A DNA stretch of 64,000 nt from Vibrio hyugaensis (GTDB taxonomy: Bacteria > Pseudomonadota > Gammaproteobacteria > Enterobacterales > Vibrionaceae): the NCBI RefSeq assembly GCF_002906655.1, contig NZ_CP025795.1, positions 1,488,001-1,552,000 on the forward strand, read 5' to 3'. Below, piece after piece: positions 55,919 to 64,000 of this stretch. The notes beneath the pieces were generated by a model, which saw only the letters and a list, made by a program, of their open reading frames with translations, was not told where the DNA came from and did not search any database. The position numbers and the translations under genes were made by a program. Position 1 is the stretch's first letter; each line of letters starts with the position of its first letter.

Positions 55919-58404
55919 AAATGACAAGACGTGCGTTTGTGAAAGCAAACGCGGCTGCATCAGCTGCTGCTGTCGCAGGTATTACACTACCAGCTTCTGC
56001 AACTAACCTGATTGCAAGCTCTGATCAAACCAAAATCACATGGGACAAAGCGCCTTGTCGTTTCTGTGGTACAGGCTGTTCTGTTCTTGTTGGTACTCAA
56101 AACGGTAAAGTAGTAGCAACACAGGGTGACCCTGAAGCGCCGGTAAACAAAGGCCTGAACTGTATCAAAGGTTACTTCCTTTCAAAAATCATGTACGGCC
56201 AAGACCGTCTGACTACGCCAATGCTGCGTATGAAAGATGGCAAATACGATAAGAACGGTGATTTTGCACCGGTCTCTTGGGATGCTGCTTTCGACATCAT
56301 GGCGGAAAAATGGAAAGCCTCTCTAGAGAAAAAGGGCCCAACCAGTGTGGGTATGTTCGGCTCTGGCCAATGGACAGTAATGGAAGGTTACGCTGCTGCA
56401 AAAATGATGAAAGCAGGTTTCCGCTCTAACAATATCGACCCTAACGCGCGTCACTGTATGGCTTCTGCGGTAGTGGGCTTCATGCGCGCATTTGGTATCG
56501 ATGAGCCAATGGGTTGTTACGATGACTTCGAGAACGCAGACGCTTTCGTTCTTTGGGGTTCGAACATGGCAGAAATGCACCCTGTACTTTGGACTCGTAT
56601 TACTGACCGTCGCCTAAGTCACCCTCACGTTAAAGTGAACGTGCTTTCTACTTATTACCACCGTTCATTTGAGTTGGCAGATCACGGCTACATTTTCACT
56701 CCTCAGTCTGACCTAGCGATTGCTAACTTTATCGCAAACTACATCATCGAAAATGATGCAGTGAACTGGGACTTCGTAAACAAGCACACAAACTTCACTC
56801 AAGCAGATACTGACATCGGTTACGGCCTGCGTGACGACGACCCGCTACAAAAAGCAGCGAAGAATCCGAACTCTGGCAAGCTAACTTCTATCTCATTCGA
56901 AGAATACAAAAAGTCGGTAGCACCATATACGGTGGAAAAAGCGTCGGAGATCTCTGGCGTTGAAAAAGAAAAACTGATTGAGCTTGCGAAGCAATACGCG
57001 GATCCAAACACGAAAGTGATGTCTCTATGGACGATGGGTATGAACCAACATACTCGTGGCGTATGGATGAACAACTTGGTTTACAACATCCACCTACTAA
57101 CCGGTAAGATTGCGACTCCGGGTAACAGCCCATTCTCACTAACTGGTCAACCATCAGCGTGTGGTACGGCTCGTGAAGTTGGTACATTTGCTCACCGCTT
57201 ACCAGCAGATATGGTCGTTGCTAACCCTAAACACCGTAAGATTGCAGAAGATATCTGGAAGCTACCAGAAGGCACTATCCCACCGAAACCGGGTTTCCAC
57301 GCAGTACTGCAAGACCGTATGTTGCATGACGGCGTTCTAAACTGTTACTGGGTTCAATGTAACAACAACATGCAAGCTGGTCCGAACATCAACGCTGAGC
57401 GCCTTCCTGGTTACCGTAACCCTGAAAACTTCATCGTCGTATCTGACCCATACCCAACCGCAACAGCGCAAGCGGCTGACCTTATCCTTCCTACAGCGAT
57501 GTGGATTGAGAAAGAAGGCGCTTACGGTAATGCTGAGCGTCGTACTCAAGCATGGTACCAACAAGTTGGCACGATTGGTGATGCGAAGTCTGACCTATGG
57601 CAGGTAATGGAATTCTCGAAACGCTTCAAGATGGAAGAAGTATGGCCAGAAGAATTACTTGCTAAAGCACCTGAGTACCGTGGCAAAACCATGTACGACA
57701 TGCTGTTCAAGAATGGTCAAGTGGACAAGTTCCCTATCGAAGAAGCGCGTGAGCTTAACGATGATGCACACCACTTCGGTTACTACATCCAAAAAGGCTT
57801 GTTCGAAGAGTACGCAACGTTCGGCCGTGGCCATGGTCACGACCTAGCACCGTATGATGTTTACCACACGGTTCGCGGTCTACGTTGGCCTGTCGTTGAT
57901 GGCAAAGAAACACAATGGCGCTTTAAAGAAGGCTCAGATCCATATGCGAAAGCAGGTTCTGGCTGGGACTTCTACGGTAACGCCGATGGTAAAGCGAAGA
58001 TCATCTCTGCACCATACGAAGCGCCACCAGAAGTACCAAACGAAGAGTTCGATATGTGGCTATGTACTGGCCGTGTTCTTGAGCATTGGCACACAGGCAC
58101 AATGACGCGTCGTGTCCCTGAGCTATACAAAGCGGTTCCAGATGCGGTGTGCTACATGCACCCAGAGGACGCAAAAGCTCGTAACGTTCGCCGCGGTGAA
58201 GAAGTACTGATGGCAAACAAACGTGGCGAAGTTCGCGTTCGTGTTGAAACTCGCGGTCGTAACCGTCCGCCAAAAGGCTTGGTATTCGTACCGTTCTTTG
58301 ATGCTCGTATTTTGATCAACAAGCTGATCCTTGATGCGACTGACCCACTGTCTAAGCAGACAGACTTTAAGAAGTGTCCAGTCAAAATCACTAAGATTGC
58401 TTAA
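55915..58404 (+). CDS. napA: Periplasmic nitrate reductase catalytic subunit NapA
   Basis: This 829-residue molybdoprotein has a Tat signal [19 protein letters not shown] with cleavage near PASA. The [4Fe-4S] cluster motif is C-R-F-C-G-T-G-C-S with a fourth Cys in [10 protein letters not shown], and the Mo-ligand Cys lies in [15 protein letters not shown]. The bis-MGD binding regions follow through the C-terminus ([30 protein letters not shown]). It reduces nitrate to nitrite in the periplasm using electrons from NapC via NapB. Length is standard. Confidence 0.97.
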   Translation: MKMTRRAFVKANAAASAAAVAGITLPASATNLIASSDQTKITWDKAPCRFCGTGCSVLVGTQNGKVVATQGDPEAPVNKGLNCIKGYFLSKIMYGQDRLTTPMLRMKDGKYDKNGDFAPVSWDAAFDIMAEKWKASLEKKGPTSVGMFGSGQWTVMEGYAAAKMMKAGFRSNNIDPNARHCMASAVVGFMRAFGIDEPMGCYDDFENADAFVLWGSNMAEMHPVLWTRITDRRLSHPHVKVNVLSTYYHRSFELADHGYIFTPQSDLAIANFIANYIIENDAVNWDFVNKHTNFTQADTDIGYGLRDDDPLQKAAKNPNSGKLTSISFEEYKKSVAPYTVEKASEISGVEKEKLIELAKQYADPNTKVMSLWTMGMNQHTRGVWMNNLVYNIHLLTGKIATPGNSPFSLTGQPSACGTAREVGTFAHRLPADMVVANPKHRKIAEDIWKLPEGTIPPKPGFHAVLQDRMLHDGVLNCYWVQCNNNMQAGPNINAERLPGYRNPENFIVVSDPYPTATAQAADLILPTAMWIEKEGAYGNAERRTQAWYQQVGTIGDAKSDLWQVMEFSKRFKMEEVWPEELLAKAPEYRGKTMYDMLFKNGQVDKFPIEEARELNDDAHHFGYYIQKGLFEEYATFGRGHGHDLAPYDVYHTVRGLRWPVVDGKETQWRFKEGSDPYAKAGSGWDFYGNADGKAKIISAPYEAPPEVPNEEFDMWLCTGRVLEHWHTGTMTRRVPELYKAVPDAVCYMHPEDAKARNVRRGEEVLMANKRGEVRVRVETRGRNRPPKGLVFVPFFDARILINKLILDATDPLSKQTDFKKCPVKITKIA

Positions 58405-58479
58405 CCGTCAAATAACGAATGCACAGGCCGCCAGCGCGGCGGCCTAGAAAAGAATTTTAGCCTTAAAGGCGGAGATGAA

Positions 58480-58938
58480 ATGATGAAAAAATTACTTGTC
58501 GCACTTTTATCTGTAGGTGCTTTGTTGACAGGCGTAGCGCAAGCTGAACTGGATAACCCAGGCGGCACAGGCGGTCTAGACTCGCTACGCGGCACTGCGC
58601 AACTTGAAGACACACGTCCTGCGGATGACTTTAAAGACTTCCCAAAAGATCAAATCGTTGAAGACAGCTTTGTTTATCAGCCACCGCTGATCCCACATAG
58701 CATTCGCAACTATGAAGTGTCTTTGAACGCAAACAAATGTCTAGCGTGTCATAGCTGGAAAAACGCTAAAGACGCAGGCGCTACCAAAATCAGTGTAACG
58801 CACTACGTCAACCGTGAAGACGCGGTACTGGCAGATATGTCTCCACGTCGTTACTTCTGTTTGCAATGTCACGTTCCACAAACCAGTGCTACCCCACTAG
58901 TGGAAAACGAGTTTAAGGCAGTCGATTCGCTTCAGTAA
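58480..58938 (+). CDS. napB: Dihaem cytochrome c subunit NapB
   Basis: The 152-residue product has a Sec signal peptide ending VAQA. Two haem-binding motifs, C-L-A-C-H and C-L-Q-C-H, are present. Conserved stretches include DDFKDFPKDQIVEDSFVYQPPLIPHSI and SPRRYFCLQCHVPQT. It passes electrons from NapC to NapA. No napG or napH lies between napA and napB, unlike in E. coli, so quinol oxidation here should depend on NapC alone. Confidence 0.96.
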   Translation: MMKKLLVALLSVGALLTGVAQAELDNPGGTGGLDSLRGTAQLEDTRPADDFKDFPKDQIVEDSFVYQPPLIPHSIRNYEVSLNANKCLACHSWKNAKDAGATKISVTHYVNREDAVLADMSPRRYFCLQCHVPQTSATPLVENEFKAVDSLQ

Positions 58939-58966
58939 TTGAAACGCGAGTACTAAGAGGTTACTT

Positions 58967-59545
58967 ATGAAAATACTTAAAGCGTTTTGGAAGAGGCTAT
59001 CACGCCCAAGTAAGGCTGCCGCTGGTGTCGTTTTATTTCTTGGCTTTGCCGGTGGTCTTCTCTTTTGGGGGGCATTCAACACAGGTATGGAAGCAACCAA
59101 CACAGAGGAATTCTGTTCTGGCTGTCACGCACCAATCGTTGCTGAAATCCAAGAGACAATCCACTACTCTAACCGTTCTGGCGTTCGTGCTATCTGTTCA
59201 GACTGTCACGTACCACATGAATGGACAGATAAAATCGTCCGTAAAGTTCAAGCGTCAAAAGAGTTGTTTGCTCACTACGTGACGAAGACCATCGATACGC
59301 CAGAGAAATTCCAAGCACGTCGCGAACATCTAGCAGAGCGTGAATGGGCGCGCATGAAGAAGAATGACTCTCTTGAGTGTCGAAACTGTCACGAGTTCGA
59401 CTTTATGGACTACTCACAACAGGGTAAACGTGCAGCTGAACAACACTCAACTGCGCTTGCCTCAGGTGAAAAAACGTGTGTAGATTGCCACAAAGGTATC
59501 GCACACAAACTGCCTGACATGCACGGTGTTGAAGGCTGGCAATAA
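58967..59545 (+). CDS. napC: Tetrahaem quinol dehydrogenase NapC
   Basis: This 192-residue protein has an N-terminal membrane anchor (about 17-38, AAAGVVLFLGFAGGLLFWGAF) and four haem motifs: CSGCH, CSDCH, CRNCH and CVDCH. It is a member of the NapC/NirT family that oxidises menaquinol or ubiquinol and hands electrons to NapB. Family signatures EFCSGCHAPI and GVRAICSDCHVPHEW are clear. A GAGGT site is upstream. A 15-bp gap separates it from the small membrane gene that follows. Confidence 0.96.
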   Translation: MKILKAFWKRLSRPSKAAAGVVLFLGFAGGLLFWGAFNTGMEATNTEEFCSGCHAPIVAEIQETIHYSNRSGVRAICSDCHVPHEWTDKIVRKVQASKELFAHYVTKTIDTPEKFQARREHLAEREWARMKKNDSLECRNCHEFDFMDYSQQGKRAAEQHSTALASGEKTCVDCHKGIAHKLPDMHGVEGWQ

Positions 59546-59560
59546 GGAGAAACACAGACA

Positions 59561-59695
59561 ATGAGCAATCTAGAATCCTTTATCTGGCATTTCCTTGGAT
59601 ATAGCGCAATGCCCGTGATTATTCTTTCCGGCTTTGTGGGGGTAGCAGCAGTCTCTCTATGGCTACTTTCACTAGGTAAGGATAAAGAGGTGTAA
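59561..59695 (+). CDS. Tiny single-span membrane protein at end of nap operon (TIGR02808-like)
   Basis: This 44-residue protein starts MSNLESFIWHFLGYSAM. It has one membrane segment (about 17-38, PVIILSGFVGVAAVSLWLLSL) and ends GKDKEV. AAGGAG precedes the ATG at ideal spacing. It matches my memory of the TIGR02808 family, very small membrane proteins found next to nap genes in Vibrio and Photobacterium. It may help NapC or quinol access, somewhat as NapE in other bacteria. Function is unknown. Confidence 0.75.
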   Translation: MSNLESFIWHFLGYSAMPVIILSGFVGVAAVSLWLLSLGKDKEV

Positions 59696-59738
59696 TTTAC
59701 CTCTAGTCAGTCAACATTTTTGCCTATTTTGTTGACGG

Positions 59739-59768
59739 AAAACGCCAAGCATTTACTTGGCGTTTTTT
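59739..59768 (+). terminator. Terminator of the nap operon
   Basis: A 10-bp stem AAACGCCAAG / CTTGGCGTTT (59740-59749 and 59756-59765) with a 6-nt loop is followed by T residues. Confidence 0.9.
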
Positions 59769-59912
59769 CTTTGTGGTTCTGACAATTCAATAGCACTGAC
59801 AAAGCTCGAAGAAGTTTTTTTCTACCCACAACCGACTCAAACTCTCATTACCACTACTCACGCTTTATAGCTTCACTAAGCCTCCTAAGCTCCCTTAAGG
59901 TACGCCAGAAAC

Positions 59913-59937
59913 AAAAAAGGCGACCCTATAGGCCGCC
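59913..59937 (-). terminator. Terminator of the pha cluster
   Basis: On the minus strand, GGCGGCC pairs with GGTCGCC (one G-T pair) around a 5-nt loop and is followed by TTTTTT. A small ACTGCT / AGCAGT hairpin (59944-59961) lies between this and the phaC stop. Confidence 0.8.
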
Positions 59938-59962
59938 AAATAATACTGCTGTGAGGAGCAGT

Positions 59963-61738
59963 TTAGGACTCTTTAATAGGCAGAACTTGTCGAACGTATT
60001 GACCTGGAGCTTCATCAATAGCCGGATTTTGCTCAGAACCAACTGGGAACGGTTCGACCTGCTCTTCTGGGTTGAACTGCATTAACCATTGATGCCAGTG
60101 TGTCCACCAAGAACCCTCCTGATGGTTGGCATTGTGAAACCATTCATCAGCAGAATCATCAAGGTTGTCGTTTGACCAGTAGCCATACTTGTTTTTCGCA
60201 GGGTGATTAACGATCCCCGCAATATGACCCGATTCACCAAGAACGAATGTCTTGTTACCGCCAGTATTGAGAGCACCTCGGTAAGTTCCTTGCCAAAGTG
60301 CTATGTGGTCTTCTTTAGTGGACACAAAATAGCTCGGAATTTTGATCTTATTAAGGTCAATCCAAACACCACCAATCTTCACACCTTTATCTTCTATCAA
60401 CTTGTTCTCTAAGTAGAGTTCTCGTAATAAGAAGTTATGGCAAGCTGCGCTGACGTTGGTACTGTCGCTATTCCAGTACAATAAATCGAAGTCTACTGGG
60501 CTGTTACCTTTTAGGTAATTGTCCACGTAGTAGTTCCAGTACAGGCTATTCTCGCGTAATAGACTGAAGGTGACGCTGAGTGAGCGGCCGTCCATATAAC
60601 CTTTCGCATTATTTTGGGATTCTATTGCACTGATGATGGTGTCGTTAATGTATGCGCCAACTTCTCCCGGTTGTGAGAAGTCCAATAGCGTCGTAAAGAA
60701 GCTTGCAGATTTAATGCGTTTCTTCATACGTTTCGCAGCATAGTACGCCACGGTACTGGCCAAGACCGTACCACCAATACAGTAACCTGCCGCATTTATC
60801 TGCTCTTGGCCCGTTACGTCTTCGATAGCCGTAACTGCTTTGGCTACGCCTTCCGTAACATAATCACCAAATTCCACCTGAGCTTGTTCTTTACCTGGGT
60901 TACGCCAAGACATCATAAACACGCTGTGACCTTGCTCTAACAACCAGCGAACCATGGAGTTCTTCGCGGTAAGATCAAGGATGTAATATTTGTTGATGAA
61001 AGGAGGAACGATCAACAATGGCGTTGCATTGACTTTTTCTGTCAATGGACGGTATTGAATGAGTTCAAACAACTCATTTTGAAACACAACATCGCCTGCG
61101 GTTGTCGCAACATCATCACCAACACGGAAAGCATTGTTGTTTGTCATTCGTACTTTCAGAATGTCTGCGCTTGACTCTACGTCCTCTTTCAGCTTTTCCA
61201 AACCTGTTAGAAGGTTTTCACCATTTTGCTCTAACGTCAGCTTAAGCAGCTCTGGGTTAGTCGCGATAAAGTTTGAAGGAGAGAGTGCATTGATGGCTTG
61301 GCGAGAGAAGAAGGTAATGCGTTCTTTCGTCTTCTCATCCAACCCTTCGATAGAATCCAGCGTGTCGAGATAAGTCTTACTAAACAATAGGTAGGATTGT
61401 TTGATGAAGCTGTACATTGCTTCGTTTTGCCAAGCTTCGTTAGAGAAACGCTTGTCGCCCTTCTCTGCTTCGATGATTTGTGCCTGATTGCCAGCTAACG
61501 CCACGTTCTGCCATATTTGCAGTTGTTGCTCCCACCACTCAGCTTGGAGCTTTAAAATCGCACCGGGTTGATTGGCAGCTTGTTCAAACAGTTTAGCCGT
61601 ATCTTCGAAGTTCACTTCTTGCATGGCCTTATTCAAAGGAGAATTCACGACTGCCTTGTTGACTTCGAAATCATGCCACCACTGATGATTGGTTTCTTGA
61701 AGCTTAACAAGATAGTCCGAAAAGAAGTGTTGAAACAT
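59963..61738 (-). CDS. phaC: Class I polyhydroxyalkanoate synthase PhaC
   Basis: I choose the ATG at 61738 (MFQHFFSDYLVKLQ), with AGGAG 8 nt upstream, over an extension of 13 residues. The 591-residue product has the alpha/beta-hydrolase core with the lipase-like box G-Y-C-I-G-G near residue 318, whose Cys is the catalytic nucleophile. Asp in the YYVDNYLKG/DFDLLYWNSD region and His in GESGHIAG (near 504) complete the triad. Family motifs PPFINKYYILDL, SMVRWLLEQGHSVFMMSWRNP and ELYLENKL are present. It polymerises 3-hydroxybutyryl-CoA into storage granules. Length fits class I. Confidence 0.95.
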   Translation of the reverse strand: MFQHFFSDYLVKLQETNHQWWHDFEVNKAVVNSPLNKAMQEVNFEDTAKLFEQAANQPGAILKLQAEWWEQQLQIWQNVALAGNQAQIIEAEKGDKRFSNEAWQNEAMYSFIKQSYLLFSKTYLDTLDSIEGLDEKTKERITFFSRQAINALSPSNFIATNPELLKLTLEQNGENLLTGLEKLKEDVESSADILKVRMTNNNAFRVGDDVATTAGDVVFQNELFELIQYRPLTEKVNATPLLIVPPFINKYYILDLTAKNSMVRWLLEQGHSVFMMSWRNPGKEQAQVEFGDYVTEGVAKAVTAIEDVTGQEQINAAGYCIGGTVLASTVAYYAAKRMKKRIKSASFFTTLLDFSQPGEVGAYINDTIISAIESQNNAKGYMDGRSLSVTFSLLRENSLYWNYYVDNYLKGNSPVDFDLLYWNSDSTNVSAACHNFLLRELYLENKLIEDKGVKIGGVWIDLNKIKIPSYFVSTKEDHIALWQGTYRGALNTGGNKTFVLGESGHIAGIVNHPAKNKYGYWSNDNLDDSADEWFHNANHQEGSWWTHWHQWLMQFNPEEQVEPFPVGSEQNPAIDEAPGQYVRQVLPIKES

Positions 61739-61766
61739 AGTCTTACTCCTATATTCGGAAAGAATA

Positions 61767-61792
61767 ACGCCGCCCAATAATTCGGGCGGCGT
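61767..61792 (-). other. GC-rich intercistronic hairpin between phaP and phaC
   Basis: ACGCCGCCC / GGGCGGCGT forms a perfect 9-bp stem with an 8-nt loop between the phasin stop and the phaC start. There is no full U-tract, so partial termination or mRNA end protection are both possible. Either would give more phasin than synthase. Confidence 0.6.
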
Positions 61793-61804
61793 AAAGTGGA
61801 CCTA

Positions 61805-62152
61805 CTACGCAGGAGTAACAGTCTTTAGATTTTCCGAAGTCATTTGTTCAACGTCTTCTTTGAATTCTTTTGCAATAGATTGCAGCTTGTTGCTGTCATC
61901 CATCATTTGCTGAGAAAGCTTAGTAAGAACCGTAAGCTGCTGGCTGTTGAATGCCGTTAGAGAAGTCACGTCTTTGATTTCTGACGCTGCTTTCATTTGG
62001 TTTAGGCCAACTTCGCTGTAAGTGCGGATTGCGTTAAGTTGAAGCTCTGTAAGCACTTCTACGTTCTTTGTCACTAGCTTGTTGAACTTCAAGTATGGTT
62101 CAAGGTTCTTTTCAGTTTGATCGCTAAAAGTTTTGAAGAAATCAGTGTACAT
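61805..62152 (-). CDS. phaP: Phasin, polyhydroxybutyrate granule-associated protein
   Basis: This 115-residue, all-helical amphipathic protein starts MYTDFFKTFSDQTEKNLEPY and contains KFNKLVTKNVEVLTELQLNAIRTY and heptad-like patterns throughout. This is typical of the phasin family (PhaP / phasin_2). Phasins coat the surface of polymer granules and control their size. TAGGAGA precedes the ATG. Position between phaA and phaC supports the call. Confidence 0.88.
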   Translation of the reverse strand: MYTDFFKTFSDQTEKNLEPYLKFNKLVTKNVEVLTELQLNAIRTYSEVGLNQMKAASEIKDVTSLTAFNSQQLTVLTKLSQQMMDDSNKLQSIAKEFKEDVEQMTSENLKTVTPA

Positions 62153-62195
62153 GGTTTATCTCCTAGAGAAAGAATTAAAATATCCGTTTAAATAA

Positions 62196-63404
62196 CTACC
62201 TAACTGCTTTTACAACCACAGCCGTGCCCATACCGCCGCCTACACAAAGTGAAGCAACACCGTACTGACCGTCTTGTTTGTGAAGTTCGTGTACTAGCGT
62301 AACCAGAATACGGTTACCTGATGCACCTAGAGGGTGGCCCAATGCGATTGCACCACCATTAAAGTTGGCTTTATTTTGAATTGAGCTCACTGGTACTTGG
62401 TTGGTTTCTGCCAATTTATGAATCACACCCAAAGCTTGTGCAGCAAAGGCTTCATTCAACTCATAAACGTCAATATCGCTGGTTTTCAGGTCGGCTTTGT
62501 TCAACGCTTTGTTTACCGATTCAACCGGACCAAGACCCATAATTTTTGGATCCAGACCAGACTGCGCATAACTCACGATTTCAGCGATTGGCGTTAAGCC
62601 GAGTTCCTGAACTGCACTCTCAGAAGCAAGGATAATGGCACTAGCACCGTCATTAATGCCGGAAGCGTTGCCTGCTGTTACCGTACCTTCACGGTCAAAA
62701 GCTGGGCGCAGTTTACTCAAGCCTTCCAGTGTTGCATTTGCTTTAGGGTATTCATCCGTATCAAACACGACGGTTTCGCGACGTTGTTTAACTTCTACCG
62801 GCACAATTTCATCTTTGAACTTGCCCGCTTCAATCGCAGCGACGGCCTTTTGTTGGCTAGCTAGGGCATATTCGTCTTGCTGTTGGCGCGTCAAACCAAC
62901 CTCTTTCGCAACATTTTCGGCGGTGACACCCATGTGGTATTGGTTGTAAACGTCCGTTAGACCATCCGCAATAAGCAAATCTTGGAGTTCCATATGGCCC
63001 ATTTTGTGGCCGTCACGTACATTGCTAGGCACAATAAAAGGGATTTGTGACATCACCTCCACACCTGCAGCGACAACCACTTGTGCGTCGCCGCTACGAA
63101 TATGAGAAACGCCATCCATAACGGTTTTCATGCCACTACCACAAACCATGTTCACACCATAAGCCGGCACGGACTCAGGAATGCCAGCAAACAATGCCGC
63201 TTGACGTCCAACGCCCATGCCTTGTCCGGCTGCAATAACGTTACCTACAATCACTTCATCAATCTTATCGCTAGGAAGTGCAACCTCTTCAAGCGCACCT
63301 TTAATCGCCACTGCCGCTAGATTACCTGCTGAGATATTTTTTAAGCTTCCGCTAAAAGCACCAATCGGAGTACGTTTCGCCGCTACAATAAATACTTTTT
63401 CCAT
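62196..63404 (-). CDS. phaA: Acetyl-CoA acetyltransferase (beta-ketothiolase) PhaA
   Basis: I choose the second of two adjacent ATG codons (63404), which is 6 nt from AGGAG. The 402-residue thiolase has the nucleophilic Cys88 in NMVCGSGMK, the His of the NEAFAAQALGVIH region and GHPLGASGNR, and the second catalytic Cys in SLCVGGGMGTA. It condenses two acetyl-CoA to acetoacetyl-CoA, the first step of polyhydroxybutyrate synthesis. It begins 10 bp after the phaB stop. Confidence 0.95.
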   Translation of the reverse strand: MEKVFIVAAKRTPIGAFSGSLKNISAGNLAAVAIKGALEEVALPSDKIDEVIVGNVIAAGQGMGVGRQAALFAGIPESVPAYGVNMVCGSGMKTVMDGVSHIRSGDAQVVVAAGVEVMSQIPFIVPSNVRDGHKMGHMELQDLLIADGLTDVYNQYHMGVTAENVAKEVGLTRQQQDEYALASQQKAVAAIEAGKFKDEIVPVEVKQRRETVVFDTDEYPKANATLEGLSKLRPAFDREGTVTAGNASGINDGASAIILASESAVQELGLTPIAEIVSYAQSGLDPKIMGLGPVESVNKALNKADLKTSDIDVYELNEAFAAQALGVIHKLAETNQVPVSSIQNKANFNGGAIALGHPLGASGNRILVTLVHELHKQDGQYGVASLCVGGGMGTAVVVKAVR

Positions 63405-63413
63405 CATCTTCTC

Positions 63414-64000
63414 CTAGCTCATGTATAGGCCGCCGTTCACCGACAGTGTTTCTCCGGTGATATACGCGCCTGCATCACTCACTAAGAAGCTTACTGATGC
63501 TGCAATTTCTTCTGGCGTCGCTAAACGCTTCATTGGGATCTGATTGGTAATGGACTCCAACACTTCCGGTTTCATTTGCTCAACCATTGGCGTCCCTGTG
63601 TAACCCGGAGCAATAACGTTAACCGTTACACCTGAGCGAGCACCTTCATACGCCAAGGCTTTAGAGAAACCAATCATGCCAGCTTTAGCCGCTGAGTAGT
63701 TTGCTTGACCAAACTGGCCTTTCAGACCATTAACAGAAGAGATGTTAATAATACGACCACCACCTTTTTCGCACATGGTTGCAAAAAGTGGCTGTGTCAC
63801 GTTGAACAAGCTGTTTAGGTTGGTATTAATGACATCGTTCCAAGCTTGTGCAGTCATCTTTTTAAACACACCATCGCGCGTGATACCTGCATTGTTGATT
63901 ACGACATCAACGGTCCCTTCTTCCTCTAGCAATAGTGCCAATTTTTCAGCACATTGAGTCGTGTTAGTCACATCTAATTCAAAAAGGCGAACCTGATCTT
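63414..64000 (-). CDS. phaB: Acetoacetyl-CoA reductase PhaB, 5' end outside window
   Basis: The frame is open to the window end, where it reads DQVRLFELDVTNTTQ, so the start lies beyond 64000. This short-chain dehydrogenase shows N-N-A-G in VVINNAGITRDG, the catalytic Ser in IINISSVNG, and Y-x-x-x-K in NYSAAKAGMIGFSKALA. The end is ETLSVNGGLYMS. It reduces acetoacetyl-CoA to (R)-3-hydroxybutyryl-CoA with NADPH. It is the first visible gene of the phaB-phaA-phaP-phaC cluster. About 60 N-terminal residues, including the Rossmann glycine motif, are missing. Confidence 0.93.
   Translation of the reverse strand, partial: DQVRLFELDVTNTTQCAEKLALLLEEEGTVDVVINNAGITRDGVFKKMTAQAWNDVINTNLNSLFNVTQPLFATMCEKGGGRIINISSVNGLKGQFGQANYSAAKAGMIGFSKALAYEGARSGVTVNVIAPGYTGTPMVEQMKPEVLESITNQIPMKRLATPEEIAASVSFLVSDAGAYITGETLSVNGGLYMS

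Overview
The window looks like a Vibrio chromosome of the Harveyi clade (V. parahaemolyticus / V. alginolyticus type). This rests on the napFDABC order with adjacent narQP, the phaB-phaA-phaP-phaC cluster, an extra RpoS-like sigma factor of the kind seen in vibrios, and overall codon use. I infer the second chromosome, but the sequence alone does not prove it. No rRNA, tRNA or CRISPR was seen.

Layout. 1-1314: 5' part of a chemoreceptor. 1436-29826: a large type I secretion locus. A 6039-residue surface or secreted protein built of about 45-48 cadherin-like repeats is transcribed leftward. A six-gene operon runs rightward from the shared intergenic region: an Hpt-like protein without its histidine, an HlyD-type adaptor, a membrane sensor-kinase relic with an intact receiver, a TolC-type channel, and two different ABC exporter halves. 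Two small paralogous proteins of unknown function bracket the locus. 29862-32827: an RpoS-family sigma factor and a diguanylate cyclase with a periplasmic solute-binding domain. 33189-36334: ThrE-type exporter, arfA (with a terminator inside its own reading frame), a cold-shock protein, yaeQ and a hypothetical gene. 36323-38908: a small accessory insertion between two direct repeats of the 5' end of a glutaredoxin gene, with three small genes (two resembling TraY/Arc ribbon-helix-helix proteins) and a frameshifted IS903-type element.

38890-44449: glutaredoxin, OmpA-like lipoprotein, DsbA-like lipoprotein plus membrane FKBP isomerase, yqaB, arfB and a second chemoreceptor. 44545-48833: RND efflux pump and its adaptor. 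49183-52428: dCMP deaminase, pepT, a DUF6279-type lipoprotein and a 57-residue conserved-looking gene. 52480-59695: nitrate-responsive narQP and the divergent periplasmic nitrate reductase operon napFDABC plus a tiny membrane protein, with recognisable FNR and NarP sites upstream of napF. 59963-64000: polyhydroxybutyrate synthesis (phaC, phaP, phaA, and phaB cut by the window end).

The most unusual system is the secretion locus. Its exporter is apparently heteromeric, with both H-loop histidines replaced. Its operon carries a phosphorelay-shaped set of proteins in which the two phospho-histidine positions are Lys and Tyr while the receiver aspartate is kept. Its substrate shows neither RTX nonapeptides nor a recognisable LapA-type retention module. 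An RpoS-like sigma factor lies convergent at its end.
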